Assembly: GCA_021811265.1 (NCBI GenBank)
Contig: JAJZPH010000016.1
Span: forward strand, 1 to 37,731
Direction of reading: 5' to 3'
DNA: 37,731 bases
Origin: a bacterium
Lineage (GTDB): Bacteria; Chlamydiota; Chlamydiia; Chlamydiales; SM23-39
The first letter of the stretch is position 1. Every line of letters begins with the position of its first letter. The position numbers and the translations under genes are program-made. Positions 1-7,326 of this stretch are shown piece after piece. The notes below the pieces were generated by a model that worked only from the letters and a program-made list of their open reading frames with translations, had not been told where the DNA came from and did no database searches.

Positions 1-80
1 TTTTTTTGAGATTTGAAAAAATGTTCTTTTATTTTTTTCCTGGAATAAAATATTTTTAAAAATAAAAACGGAGGAGTTCC

Positions 81-620
81 ATGTTTGATCTACCCATTGA
101 TCACGTAAAACAAGAAATGGTCTTTTTTTTTACCAAATTATCATCCCATCCCCTTCACTATGCGCTGCCCATCGCCGGCTTCATCAAAACCTCTCCGCAA
201 AAAGATTACCAAACCTATAGCCAACTGCCCCTTACAGACGAATATCGAGGCAAAATTACAGACCTTATTACAACGATCGGAACAAAAGGTAAGCTCGATC
301 TTCTCGTCCACCACAAATCACGACTAGAAAAATTGGGAGACGATATTGATGAACACGTGCACCCGTTGCGATTTCTTTCTGTCATTTTCTCCAACCCGCA
401 ATTGAAAAGCTACATGGGCGAGATCAATCACGATTATTTTAAATGGTCCGAGTTCATCAAGGGGCTTAGCAAACGTTTGAATGTGGAGATGAAAAAAGGC
501 TGCGTCTTAAAATTTCTAGACGCCTTTTCTCTGGAAATCAATGTGCCGGCAGAAGGAGTCCGCCCCCTTTGCGAAAAAGGGAATTGGGAAGAACTCGTGG
601 AATATCTCATCAGAAATTAA
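81..620 (+). CDS. Hypothetical protein, 179 aa
   Basis: I do not recognise this protein. It starts at an ATG preceded by a strong ribosome binding site (GGAGGAG, 5 bases upstream), so the start is secure. The product looks soluble: there is no signal peptide or membrane segment. It is mixed alpha/beta in character, with a charged stretch around residues 75-95 and a lysine/cysteine-containing segment near residues 137-145. The sequence ends in a short acidic helix. No catalytic motif is visible. It is followed by a convergent gene pair on the other strand, with a stem-loop between them, so it appears to be a single-gene unit. Function unknown. Confidence 0.8.
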   Translation: MFDLPIDHVKQEMVFFFTKLSSHPLHYALPIAGFIKTSPQKDYQTYSQLPLTDEYRGKITDLITTIGTKGKLDLLVHHKSRLEKLGDDIDEHVHPLRFLSVIFSNPQLKSYMGEINHDYFKWSEFIKGLSKRLNVEMKKGCVLKFLDAFSLEINVPAEGVRPLCEKGNWEELVEYLIRN

Positions 621-648
621 AAAACTCGTACAATAAAAATCCGCTCAT

Positions 649-678
649 AGGAACATGGAAAGATCTCACCGTGTTCCT
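649..678. terminator. Stem-loop between convergent genes
   Basis: A 10-base-pair stem (AGGAACATGG pairing with CCGTGTTCCT, one G-T wobble) with a 10-base loop lies between the end of the first gene and the end of the convergent glycosyltransferase gene. There is no clear T-run on either side, so a role as a factor-independent terminator is only possible. Confidence 0.35.
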
Positions 679-704
679 TCGTGTAAAGAATGGGGAAAAA
701 AGAA

Positions 705-2003
705 CTAGGGCGCTTCGGCAAGCAGCTTCTCGAAAAGAGGAGCAAAGCGCTCCGGCGTTACGATTTCAGCTTTAGCCTTTTCCTTCAAATAAAGGGCATT
801 TCCGGCTTCCCAAGAAGCAATGCCGCCAAGCAGTTCTTGGGTTGTCCAAGAAGATCCACCTTCTTTCTTCGCCTCTGAATGAATCCACATGTGATTGCGC
901 GAGACTGCTAAAAGCTCCATTGCAGTATGCCCTCCCGATTTGGTAATGGAAATATTGCTCCTATGAAAAAGGGGCGCAATTGCTTCGTCTGTTTGAAAGG
1001 ACATGGGAATCACAGAGACATTTTTCGGATACTCTTTTACTCCTTCTAGAAAATGGCATACCTCTTGAAATAGAGTTCCTTCATACTTTCCGCAAAACAC
1101 AAAGAGATGGATTTTTTTCGAAAGATCTCTTTTTTGTGCCACCCGGATCGTTTCGGCAATATAGCGAAAGGCGGCATTTTCTGCTGGATTAGAGCCAAGT
1201 AAAATCACCATGACCCAATCGTTAGGGGCAATCGAAAAGACATGTCCGCTTGGAGCAACAGAAAATGCAATAGAGCCCCTCGTAAAGATCTTGCGCTGGT
1301 GCGTGCTCTCTTTTTTGCTCTCTGAGCGAATGGTAAGCTCTTTTACAAGAAAAGAAGGAGGTTGTTTCATCAATTTTTTAAAGCTTTGGCGGATCGGATA
1401 TTTTTCATACACAACTTCAGAGGGCTTTAAATCGCAATGTTTTTTCCAAAAATCTGCAACAGACTCTCCTTTTTCCAACAAAGGCTCGATGGTAATAAAC
1501 GAAAGATACTCGCGATCCTGTGCAGATAAAGATTTAACGCCTCGGAAAAAATGTTGGCAAGAGGGAGTGGGGAGATCGACTGCAATTTTTTCCAAAATGA
1601 TCTTTTTCCCACTTTTTTTATGAAAATGGCGCAAAGCTTTGATCATTACCTTGGTTCCTAGTGGTTGCGTGTCAATGATGCGGTCCACGCTTTCTTCTTG
1701 CAAAATTTTACGCAACTTAAAATAGATGCGGGGCAAAAAAAGCACTTCTGCTGCGCGTTGGCAATTGACTAGGAGCGTTTGGAGGAAAATTCTTCCTCTT
1801 TTCTGGGTCCAGTTATAGGCAAAAACACCAAACAGCCCAATTCCCCTCCAGACCCACTCCTGCATCACATCTTTGACGATGATTTTGGCACCAGGGTCTT
1901 CGGCTTTGAGCTCTTGCTCTTTGGCAATGGCCGCCTGAATCAGTCCGCCTCCGCCAGAAGATGTGATGATCAGATGCGTCTTTTGTTTTTTTTGCTTTGC
2001 CAT
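705..2003 (-). CDS. MGDG synthase/MurG-like glycosyltransferase (GT-B fold)
   Basis: The 432-aa protein begins with a glycine-rich loop (ITSSGGGGLIQAA, residues 13-25) in the place where MurG and monogalactosyldiacylglycerol synthases have their acceptor-side loop. Its C-terminal half carries a GT28-type donor-site motif (SITKSGGHTAMELLA, about residues 352-366). This two-domain layout fits a GT-B glycosyltransferase that transfers a sugar from a nucleotide-sugar to a lipid or peptidoglycan-type acceptor at the inner face of the membrane. The acceptor cannot be told from the sequence. The ATG start has a clear AAGGAG site and lies only 11 bases after the stop of the small membrane protein gene, so the two are probably co-transcribed. 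It is not MurG itself: the N-terminal motif is diverged and the protein is longer than MurG. Confidence 0.7.
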   Translation of the reverse strand: MAKQKKQKTHLIITSSGGGGLIQAAIAKEQELKAEDPGAKIIVKDVMQEWVWRGIGLFGVFAYNWTQKRGRIFLQTLLVNCQRAAEVLFLPRIYFKLRKILQEESVDRIIDTQPLGTKVMIKALRHFHKKSGKKIILEKIAVDLPTPSCQHFFRGVKSLSAQDREYLSFITIEPLLEKGESVADFWKKHCDLKPSEVVYEKYPIRQSFKKLMKQPPSFLVKELTIRSESKKESTHQRKIFTRGSIAFSVAPSGHVFSIAPNDWVMVILLGSNPAENAAFRYIAETIRVAQKRDLSKKIHLFVFCGKYEGTLFQEVCHFLEGVKEYPKNVSVIPMSFQTDEAIAPLFHRSNISITKSGGHTAMELLAVSRNHMWIHSEAKKEGGSSWTTQELLGGIASWEAGNALYLKEKAKAEIVTPERFAPLFEKLLAEAP

Positions 2004-2014
2004 TGATTCGCTCC

Positions 2015-2386
2015 TTAGCCGGCTAACACTCCACCCACCAGCGTTAAGTTAAAAACAGTAAGTCCCATTTCAAGTAAGAAGAAGCCTCTGCTTTCTCCTC
2101 CTCTGACAAACAAGAACAGGTGGGTTGGAAGGACAATTCCGATTGCGCAGAGTGCTCCTGCAATCACACCATCCCAAAAATGGACCACTTGCAAATAGTT
2201 TTCAAAGAAAGCCACAAAAAAAACCAAGATACAAGAAGCAGCAAGCCGTCCTGCCCAACCGTACTTCCTTTTTTTCCAGCTCGCTGGCACTGCTTGTGCA
2301 AAGAAAAACTTGGAATGCCACAAGGTGTCCAAAAAGAAGTAGAGAAAAGTGCAAAGAAAAACCGTTAAAAAATCCACAAACTCCAT
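2015..2386 (-). CDS. Small four-helix membrane protein, DUF1761-like
   Basis: The 123-aa protein has four hydrophobic segments (about residues 5-22, 48-66, 72-93 and 103-121) with short basic loops. The pattern of an early LWHSKFFFAQ segment followed by a GIVLPT segment and a glycine-rich last helix resembles the DUF1761 family of small integral membrane proteins; that assignment is from memory and tentative. The ATG follows an AGGA site. It is the first gene of a two-gene unit with the glycosyltransferase. The pairing suggests a membrane partner or an unrelated neighbour; its function is unknown. Confidence 0.7.
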   Translation of the reverse strand: MEFVDFLTVFLCTFLYFFLDTLWHSKFFFAQAVPASWKKRKYGWAGRLAASCILVFFVAFFENYLQVVHFWDGVIAGALCAIGIVLPTHLFLFVRGGESRGFFLLEMGLTVFNLTLVGGVLAG

Positions 2387-2433
2387 AATTTCCTAAAACA
2401 CCTAGCCCGCGCAAATTGTCCTACTTTCTTAAG

Positions 2434-2462
2434 AACATATGAAAAATAGTGCACCGAGTAAA
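2434..2462 (-). promoter_or_regulatory. Candidate promoter for the membrane protein-glycosyltransferase pair
   Basis: On the minus strand TTTACT and TATGTT are separated by exactly 17 bases and lie 48 bases upstream of the ATG at 2386. Each box matches the sigma-70-type consensus at four of six positions. Confidence 0.3.
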
Positions 2463-2616
2463 GTTTTTTTTCTTTTTTAGAGCCATCCACTATGTGCATT
2501 TTTCATAGAGATTGGTGATTTTTCGAAGAACAACATCTTTCTGGCAGATAGTGCTGGGAAAATTCCTTAAGTGTCACCGAAGAACTGATAAGAAATGGCT
2601 CTTTTTACCAAAACCA

Positions 2617-2645
2617 TTGACGAAATTAGTAGGAGGATCTAAAGA
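2617..2645 (+). promoter_or_regulatory. Candidate promoter for the FKBP gene
   Basis: TTGACG and TAAAGA are separated by 17 bases, about 60 bases before the ATG at 2704. The upstream box is good (five of six), the downstream box is weak (three of six). The rest of the roughly 320-base gap between 2387 and 2703 holds only T-rich sequence and no further gene that I can support. Confidence 0.3.
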
Positions 2646-2703
2646 GAAGGAAAAGAGGCTTTTTTCTCTGAAAAGGAGCCTGGCACCAAAAAAAGGGAAC
2701 AAC

Positions 2704-3144
2704 ATGACGGTCAGCAAAGTCAAAGCGGGTGATACGGTAAAAGTTCATTACAAAGCATCTTCTACAGAAGGACTCATTTTTGATTCCGGCGCTCTTCCAG
2801 AGCCCCTTCTTGTGACCATTGGCCACAATCAGGTCATCCCCGCCTTTGAAAAGGCACTTTTGGGCATGAAAGCAGGCGAACAAAAATCCATCACCATTCT
2901 CTCCGACCATGCCTTTGGGCCCTATCTCAAGGAGCTAATTACCGTAGTTTCTAGAAAAGAGCTTCCCGCCAACATAAACCTCTCTCAGGGACAACACCTC
3001 CAAATCCAACAGCCCGATGGAAGCGTTTTCTTTGCAAAAGTCATAGACCTCAGCGACGATTTTGTCAATTTTGATGCAAACCATCCTCTTGCAGGAAAGG
3101 ACATTACCTTTGATATTCACCTGCTGGAAATCGTAAACCATTAA
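2704..3144 (+). CDS. SlyD-like FKBP-type peptidyl-prolyl cis-trans isomerase
   Basis: The 146-aa protein catalyses cis-trans isomerisation of prolyl bonds and probably acts as a cytoplasmic folding helper. The FKBP core begins at once (VKAGDTVKVHYKA), followed by the glycine-rich IFDSG turn and the conserved VIPAFEKALLGMKAGEQKSI helix-strand. An inserted flap domain (about residues 70-120) and a final NHPLAGKDITFDI strand are typical of SlyD-type enzymes. The frame stays open upstream to 2512, but homology starts at the ATG at 2704, so the longer version is not supported. The histidine-rich metal-binding tail of E. coli SlyD is absent. There is no signal peptide. Confidence 0.88.
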   Translation: MTVSKVKAGDTVKVHYKASSTEGLIFDSGALPEPLLVTIGHNQVIPAFEKALLGMKAGEQKSITILSDHAFGPYLKELITVVSRKELPANINLSQGQHLQIQQPDGSVFFAKVIDLSDDFVNFDANHPLAGKDITFDIHLLEIVNH

Positions 3145-3163
3145 AAACCAAACTATTGTATAT

Positions 3164-3195
3164 ATAATATTAAAATATCAATATTTTAATATTAT
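3164..3195. repeat. AT-only perfect inverted repeat
   Basis: A 15-base-pair perfect inverted repeat made only of A and T surrounds a CA centre, just after the FKBP stop codon and before the Inc-like gene. With no G-C pairs it is a poor terminator; it may be a protein-binding palindrome or a cruciform-prone site. Confidence 0.5.
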
Positions 3196-3220
3196 TATTT
3201 ATTATTATTAGCTTATTTGT

Positions 3221-3226
3221 TATAAT
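3221..3226 (+). promoter_or_regulatory. Perfect -10 box before the Inc-like gene
   Basis: TATAAT sits 33 bases before the ATG at 3260 in a strongly AT-rich leader. No convincing -35 box is seen at the usual spacing (TTTATT at 17 bases), so this would rely on the AT-rich upstream DNA or on an activator. Confidence 0.4.
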
Positions 3227-3259
3227 TAGTATTAGAAAAAATAAACTATAGTAATAAAA

Positions 3260-4726
3260 ATGACTGTTGAAACACTTACACTAGCTTCTGTCCCTTTACC
3301 CGCCTCTTCTCACGAAGCAGCTTCTCCCTCTATTACTCCTACAACGGTTCTTTTTATGAGAGTCTTTTCCCAGGGTGTTCCCCAAACTACACTTGAAGAC
3401 CCTGGCTCTCTGGAAGAATCAACTACCCTTCCAGGAGCAAGTAATGTCCTATTAGGATTCGGAGAAGTAGCTACTACTCTACACACTTTAGTTGAAGCGG
3501 AGGCCATTGGAGATACCGCTACGCAAAAATCGGCCTATCTCCACCTTTGCTCTGAGATCGCCTCCATTTATCATGGAGCAATTTCAGGTTTGGGAACTAT
3601 CTTTTCCACCTTTCAAGTTCTTCCACCAGAAACATTGGCCATTTTTAATGCTCCCGCCTCTATTTTCGGCGCACTGATCTGCTCTATCGAATCTTTTGTC
3701 GAATCCTATCGTCTCGCTTCGCAAATAAGCTTTTTAAAAAACCCATTCTTCCTTGCCAAAAAATTTCTTTCAGTCGCTCAACTCATAGATCCGTCTCAGC
3801 AGAAACTTGCTCTGGAAGAATACATCCAAGCAATCAAAGCAAATCGCACAGAGTTCGAACAGATTCTAGGCAAAGAAAAAGTGGATGGACTCCTCGCAAT
3901 ATTGATTCAATTCCAAACCTATCGCAACACTCCAGAAACTTCTGGAGGAGGCATACAATACCCACGATTCATATGCCCTGACGACGAACAATTTATAGCT
4001 GCAAAAGCCGCTGTTTTGCAATTTCACCTTGCCTATTTTTACCAGAAATATTTTGCTCATGCCCAAAAGATCGAAAAATCGCTTCAAGTTCTGAATGAGC
4101 AAATCAAGCTATTAGAAAACAATCCTGAAGAAAATAAACAAGCTGTTTTAGACAACCTGAAAAAAGAAAAAGTTACATTCGACCCTCTCATTTCAGGAAA
4201 AGATCTTTTGAAAAATCTAACCAAATGGCGAGACCAGATAGAAAACCCTTTATCCATCGCTCAAAACTATCTGCGCAGACACTTGAGCTCGCCCATGGTG
4301 GCACAGCTTCGACAAGATCTCAATCTATTCGAAGCGTTAGAATCTGAAGATATGAAAATCGAAGGAAAAGCAACAAAAGCAGAAGTGCTTTTCAACTTAA
4401 TAGAGCAGCAGGCAACAAAAAAAGCCATCTACCACACGATTATGCTCACCGCTCTTCTTATCTCCTTGGTAGGCTTTGTCCTCTTACTCGTCCCAGGAGG
4501 ATTTTTCTTCTTGCCGATGGCTCTGATCGGTATCGGATTCATCATAGGCCTTGGCGGCTATGTCTTTGAACAAAGCGTCCTTCCCGAAATCGGCTGGCGC
4601 TGCAACATCAAAAAATCCATTCCTCTAAAGATAAGAAACATTGCCGCAAAGGTGCGAAAATTCTGGCAAAGTCCGGTGAAGATTGGGGTGGGGCCAGAAA
4701 CCGGTTATCGCTTCCTAAGAGCTTAA
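3260..4726 (+). CDS. Hypothetical protein with C-terminal paired membrane segments (Inc-like)
   Basis: The 488-aa protein has no signal peptide. It has a long, mostly helical region (residues 1-390) with a likely coiled coil around residues 260-300, then two closely spaced hydrophobic segments (about 394-416 and 421-443) joined by a very short glycine/proline turn, and a basic C-terminal tail of about 45 residues. Two membrane helices in a tight hairpin are the hallmark of chlamydial inclusion-membrane proteins, which are exported by type III secretion, although in many of those the hairpin lies nearer the N terminus. No enzyme motif is visible. The leader lacks a good ribosome binding site and is nearly all A and T, unlike the neighbours. 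An ordinary inner-membrane protein is the alternative. Confidence 0.75.
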   Translation: MTVETLTLASVPLPASSHEAASPSITPTTVLFMRVFSQGVPQTTLEDPGSLEESTTLPGASNVLLGFGEVATTLHTLVEAEAIGDTATQKSAYLHLCSEIASIYHGAISGLGTIFSTFQVLPPETLAIFNAPASIFGALICSIESFVESYRLASQISFLKNPFFLAKKFLSVAQLIDPSQQKLALEEYIQAIKANRTEFEQILGKEKVDGLLAILIQFQTYRNTPETSGGGIQYPRFICPDDEQFIAAKAAVLQFHLAYFYQKYFAHAQKIEKSLQVLNEQIKLLENNPEENKQAVLDNLKKEKVTFDPLISGKDLLKNLTKWRDQIENPLSIAQNYLRRHLSSPMVAQLRQDLNLFEALESEDMKIEGKATKAEVLFNLIEQQATKKAIYHTIMLTALLISLVGFVLLLVPGGFFFLPMALIGIGFIIGLGGYVFEQSVLPEIGWRCNIKKSIPLKIRNIAAKVRKFWQSPVKIGVGPETGYRFLRA

Positions 4727-4821
4727 ATCGTTCTAAATTTTCCAAGAGAAAAATTCACACTTGTTTTTCCTCCCTTAGAGGTTTATACCAAAAAAGGAAG
4801 ACATCTTTTACCCCATTTTCT

Positions 4822-5388
4822 ATGCACAGAAAGAAGAAAACCTGCTCTCTTTGGAAGAAAAAAAACTTCGTCCGAGGAACTGGTGCTAAAAAACCTCTCA
4901 TCTGCTTGGTCGGTGAAGCTCCGGGAAAAGAAGAGGTTCTTCAAAAAAAACCTTTTGTGGGTAGAGCTGGCAAAATTTTAAACACCCTTCTTGTCAAAGC
5001 CAAGATCGTAAGAAAAGACCTCTACATCACCAATCTCATCAAATGCCCTATTTTCAAGCGCAAATTTCCCTCTTCCAAAGAAATTGAGAAGTGGAAATCG
5101 CTTCTGGCTTCTGAAATGCACAACCTACAACCGCGGATCATTCTCTCTCTTGGCAACCACGCTTCGAAAGCACTCTTTTCCCTTTTTGCACTTCCCTTCA
5201 CATCGATGAAAGCCCTTCATGGAAAAACTTTTCGTATCTCCTCCTTGTGGGGAGATCTATTGCTAATTCCCCTCTACCACCCCTCTGCAGCTGGAAGAAA
5301 TCGAAAACTTTTCTCTACTTCGCAAAAAGATTTAAAAAAAATAAAAAAAATTTTACATTCACTACATAGTAAAGTTGAGCACGTCTAA
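4822..5388 (+). CDS. Family 4 uracil-DNA glycosylase with altered iron-sulfur site
   Basis: This 188-aa enzyme type removes uracil from DNA, the first step of base-excision repair. It shows the family 4 motifs in order: VGEAPGKEE (30-38), PFVGRAGKILN (44-54), YITNLIKC (68-75) and the catalytic-loop motif HPSA (153-156). Family 4 enzymes normally hold a 4Fe-4S cluster with four cysteines. Here C8 and C75 remain at two of these places, but the first position is lysine (K5) and the fourth is tryptophan (W91). The frame stays open upstream into the end of the previous gene without another ATG, so the first cysteine is not restored by a nearby ATG start. No strong ribosome binding site is visible. 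It is on the same strand as hsp20, 56 bases before it. Confidence 0.85.
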   Translation: MHRKKKTCSLWKKKNFVRGTGAKKPLICLVGEAPGKEEVLQKKPFVGRAGKILNTLLVKAKIVRKDLYITNLIKCPIFKRKFPSSKEIEKWKSLLASEMHNLQPRIILSLGNHASKALFSLFALPFTSMKALHGKTFRISSLWGDLLLIPLYHPSAAGRNRKLFSTSQKDLKKIKKILHSLHSKVEHV

Positions 5389-5444
5389 ATGCTTTAAAAA
5401 AGGCGCTTGTGCAACTTTAGAACAAAATCAACCAAGGAGCTTTT

Positions 5445-5846
5445 ATGAAGTATTGGCTTCCATCCATTTTTGGCGATGAAAATGAACTGCGTAATTTAAT
5501 GACTGCCTTCAACTCTCTTCCTTTTAAAAATGAATCGGGCCTTTCGGTCTACGAAGATGCAAACAAAATCTACGTAGAAGCTGCCCTTCCCGGCATTCCT
5601 TCCAAGGATATCGAAATTTCTTGCGAAGATAACATCGTATGGATCAAAGGAGAAGCAAAAGAAGAGCGAAAGGATGTGAAGGTTCACGTCAAATCCTCGC
5701 AATCCTATTCGTATCGTTTTCAACTCCCATCCCCCATCGATGAAAAAGCAATACCCGAGGCGGCTGTAAAAGATGGTATCCTCAAGATATCCTTCAAAAA
5801 GAGCAAAGAGACCAAAGGGAAGAAAATTCAAATCAAAGTGAAATAA
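5445..5846 (+). CDS. Hsp20/alpha-crystallin small heat-shock protein
   Basis: The 133-aa protein is an ATP-independent holding chaperone that binds unfolding proteins as large oligomers in the cytoplasm. The alpha-crystallin domain covers about residues 30-125: it begins with the LSVYEDANKIYVEAALPGI strand pair, continues with DIEISCEDNIVWIKGE, and ends with the AAVKDGILKISFKKS signature. A C-terminal IQI triplet (the IxI motif used to join dimers) is present just before the end. The ATG has a strong AAGGAG site. No CIRCE operator is visible upstream. It is followed by the multi-hairpin repeat. Confidence 0.92.
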   Translation: MKYWLPSIFGDENELRNLMTAFNSLPFKNESGLSVYEDANKIYVEAALPGIPSKDIEISCEDNIVWIKGEAKEERKDVKVHVKSSQSYSYRFQLPSPIDEKAIPEAAVKDGILKISFKKSKETKGKKIQIKVK

Positions 5847-5860
5847 GCTCTTGCCTCAGG

Positions 5861-5986
5861 TTAAGGGGCTTCGCCCCTGAAACCCCACCAAAGGACTTGA
5901 GGTCCTTTGGAAACCTAAAAAACGGTTTCCAAAGAGCTCGCTCTACAGGCACGCCCTTTGGGGAAAGCCCGAGAGCTCAGCTCTCG
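5861..5986. repeat. Multi-hairpin interspersed repeat, copy A
   Basis: This 126-base stretch is a row of short perfect stem-loops: GGGGC/GCCCC, CCAAAGGAC/GTCCTTTGG, GGAAACC/GGTTTCC and CGAGAGC/GCTCTCG. A second copy lies at 27936-28048. Copy A has an extra GGTTTCC segment of about 15 bases that copy B lacks. It lies between hsp20 and the convergent tRNA-Ser genes, so it may end transcription from both sides. It encodes no protein that I can support. Confidence 0.85.
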
Positions 5987-6030
5987 ATAAAGGCAGGAGA
6001 AAAACACAATGGGAGATTTATCTATGGAAA

Positions 6031-6117
6031 CGGAAGAGAAGGGATTCGAACCCCTGAATCCCTTGCGGGATTATCTGTTTTCGAAACAGACGCATTCGAC
6101 CACTCTGCCACTCTTCC
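6031..6117 (-). tRNA. tRNA-Ser (anticodon CGA)
   Basis: The 87-base minus-strand gene folds as a class II tRNA with a 7-base-pair acceptor stem (GGAAGAG with CTCTTCC), a long variable arm and the T loop GGTTCGAATCC. The anticodon loop is TTCGAAA, giving CGA, which reads UCG serine codons. The discriminator base is G, as expected for tRNA-Ser. CCA is not encoded. It follows the second tRNA-Ser gene by 39 bases and is probably processed from the same transcript. Confidence 0.96.
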
Positions 6118-6156
6118 CAATGAATCAACACAAGCTTTTACAACCGTAAAGATAAA

Positions 6157-6243
6157 CGGAAGAGGAGGGATTCGAACCCCCGGACCCCTCACGAGGCCAT
6201 CTGTTTTCAAGACAGACGCATTCGGCCGCTCTGCCACTCTTCC
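6157..6243 (-). tRNA. tRNA-Ser (anticodon TGA)
   Basis: The 87-base minus-strand gene has the same acceptor stem as its neighbour, a long variable arm and an anticodon loop CTTGAAA, giving UGA, which reads UCA and wobble serine codons. The discriminator is G and CCA is not encoded. It begins only 17 bases after the pheS stop codon, so it is likely co-transcribed with the ribosomal protein operon. Confidence 0.96.
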
Positions 6244-6260
6244 GTAAGAAAAATTGTTTT

Positions 6261-7301
6261 TTATCCCTCTTCTTTGAACTGCTCCAGAAACCTCATGTCA
6301 TTTTCCGTTAAAAATCGTATGTCTGGAATCTCATAGTGCAAAAGAGCCATGCGCTCAATTCCTAGCCCCCAGGCAAATCCAGTAAAGATCTCTGGGTCCA
6401 CACCCCCTGCGCGCATCACATTGGGATGTACCATCCCCGCACCTAAAATCTCAAGCCATCCTGAGTATTTGCATAGACGGCACCCTTGTCCCGAACATTG
6501 CGTGCAGCGCACATCCACTTCCATTCCCGGCTCCACGAAGGGAAAATAACTGGGACGGAAACGAACTTTTACCCCTTTTTTGAAAAATTTGGCCAAAAAC
6601 TCTTCTAAAGTCGCCATCAGATCAGCAAAAGTAACCCCTTTATCAATGTAAAGCGCCTCAATCTGGTGAAATAAAACATGAGACCTGGCCGACACATTTT
6701 CATTGCGAAAGCAACGACCTGGCGCAACAATGCGAATGGGAGGAGGATAGCTCTCCATCACCCGCACCTGTACATTGCTCGTTTGCGTGCGCAAAAGCAT
6801 GTTCGGCGAAACGTAAAAAGAGTCTTGCATGTCGCGCGCAGGGTGATCTTTGGAAAAGTTCAATGCCTCAAAATTATAAAAATCCGATTCTAAATCAGGC
6901 CCAAACTGTACGGAAAATCCCATAGAGGAAAAAATCCCAATCAACTCTTCGATCATCATCGTCACGGGATGGAGATTGCCCACAAAGGCTCTGCGCCCAG
7001 GGAGAGTCACATCGATTTTTTCTCGTGAAAATTTTTGACTCTGCTCGCCAAGAGAAAGCCTCTTGAGGCTATTTTCAATATGCGAGGTGATTTCCTCTTT
7101 CAGATCATTGACGAGTTTTCCAAAAAGAGGTCTTTCTTCTTCTTTCGCATCTTTCAGCAGCTTCATCAAGGAAGACAAAGAACCCTTTTTTCCCAGATAT
7201 TTGATGCGGATCTCCTCCACATCCTTGGAACGAATGGCTTCTTGCAAATCTTGAAGAAAACTCTCTCGGATTTTTGCAATTTCCGATGCAAAAGTTTTCA
7301 T
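6261..7301 (-). CDS. pheS: Phenylalanyl-tRNA synthetase alpha subunit
   Basis: This 346-aa catalytic subunit charges tRNA-Phe with phenylalanine as an alpha2-beta2 enzyme. The N-terminal coiled coil (about 1-85) is followed by the class II core, with a motif 2 region around APGRCFRNENVSARSHVLFHQIE and motif 3 GFAWGLGIERMAL near the end. A CxxC-x4-CxxC knuckle (CTQCSGQGCRLC) sits before the SGWLEILGAGMVHP strand and probably binds zinc. The start is the ATG at 7301 after GGGAAG; an upstream in-frame start at 7340 would overlap rplT and adds no conserved sequence. pheT does not follow: two tRNA-Ser genes do, so the beta subunit must be encoded elsewhere. Confidence 0.95.
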   Translation of the reverse strand: MKTFASEIAKIRESFLQDLQEAIRSKDVEEIRIKYLGKKGSLSSLMKLLKDAKEEERPLFGKLVNDLKEEITSHIENSLKRLSLGEQSQKFSREKIDVTLPGRRAFVGNLHPVTMMIEELIGIFSSMGFSVQFGPDLESDFYNFEALNFSKDHPARDMQDSFYVSPNMLLRTQTSNVQVRVMESYPPPIRIVAPGRCFRNENVSARSHVLFHQIEALYIDKGVTFADLMATLEEFLAKFFKKGVKVRFRPSYFPFVEPGMEVDVRCTQCSGQGCRLCKYSGWLEILGAGMVHPNVMRAGGVDPEIFTGFAWGLGIERMALLHYEIPDIRFLTENDMRFLEQFKEEG

Positions 7302-7326
7302 GTTCTTCCCGTTCAAAACAAAAAAG

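Noticed and set aside
1..80. Promoter before the first gene
   Set aside because: TTGAAA and TAAAAT are present but 27 bases apart, too far for a normal promoter; the true promoter may lie outside the window.
2512..2703. N-terminal extension of the FKBP gene
   Set aside because: The extra 64 codons are basic and unlike any FKBP sequence, and the family start MTVSKVKAGD falls exactly at the ATG at 2704.
5897..6247. Plus- and minus-strand reading frames across 5897-6247
   Set aside because: They are made of the hairpin repeat and the two tRNA-Ser genes, so their protein sequence has no meaning.
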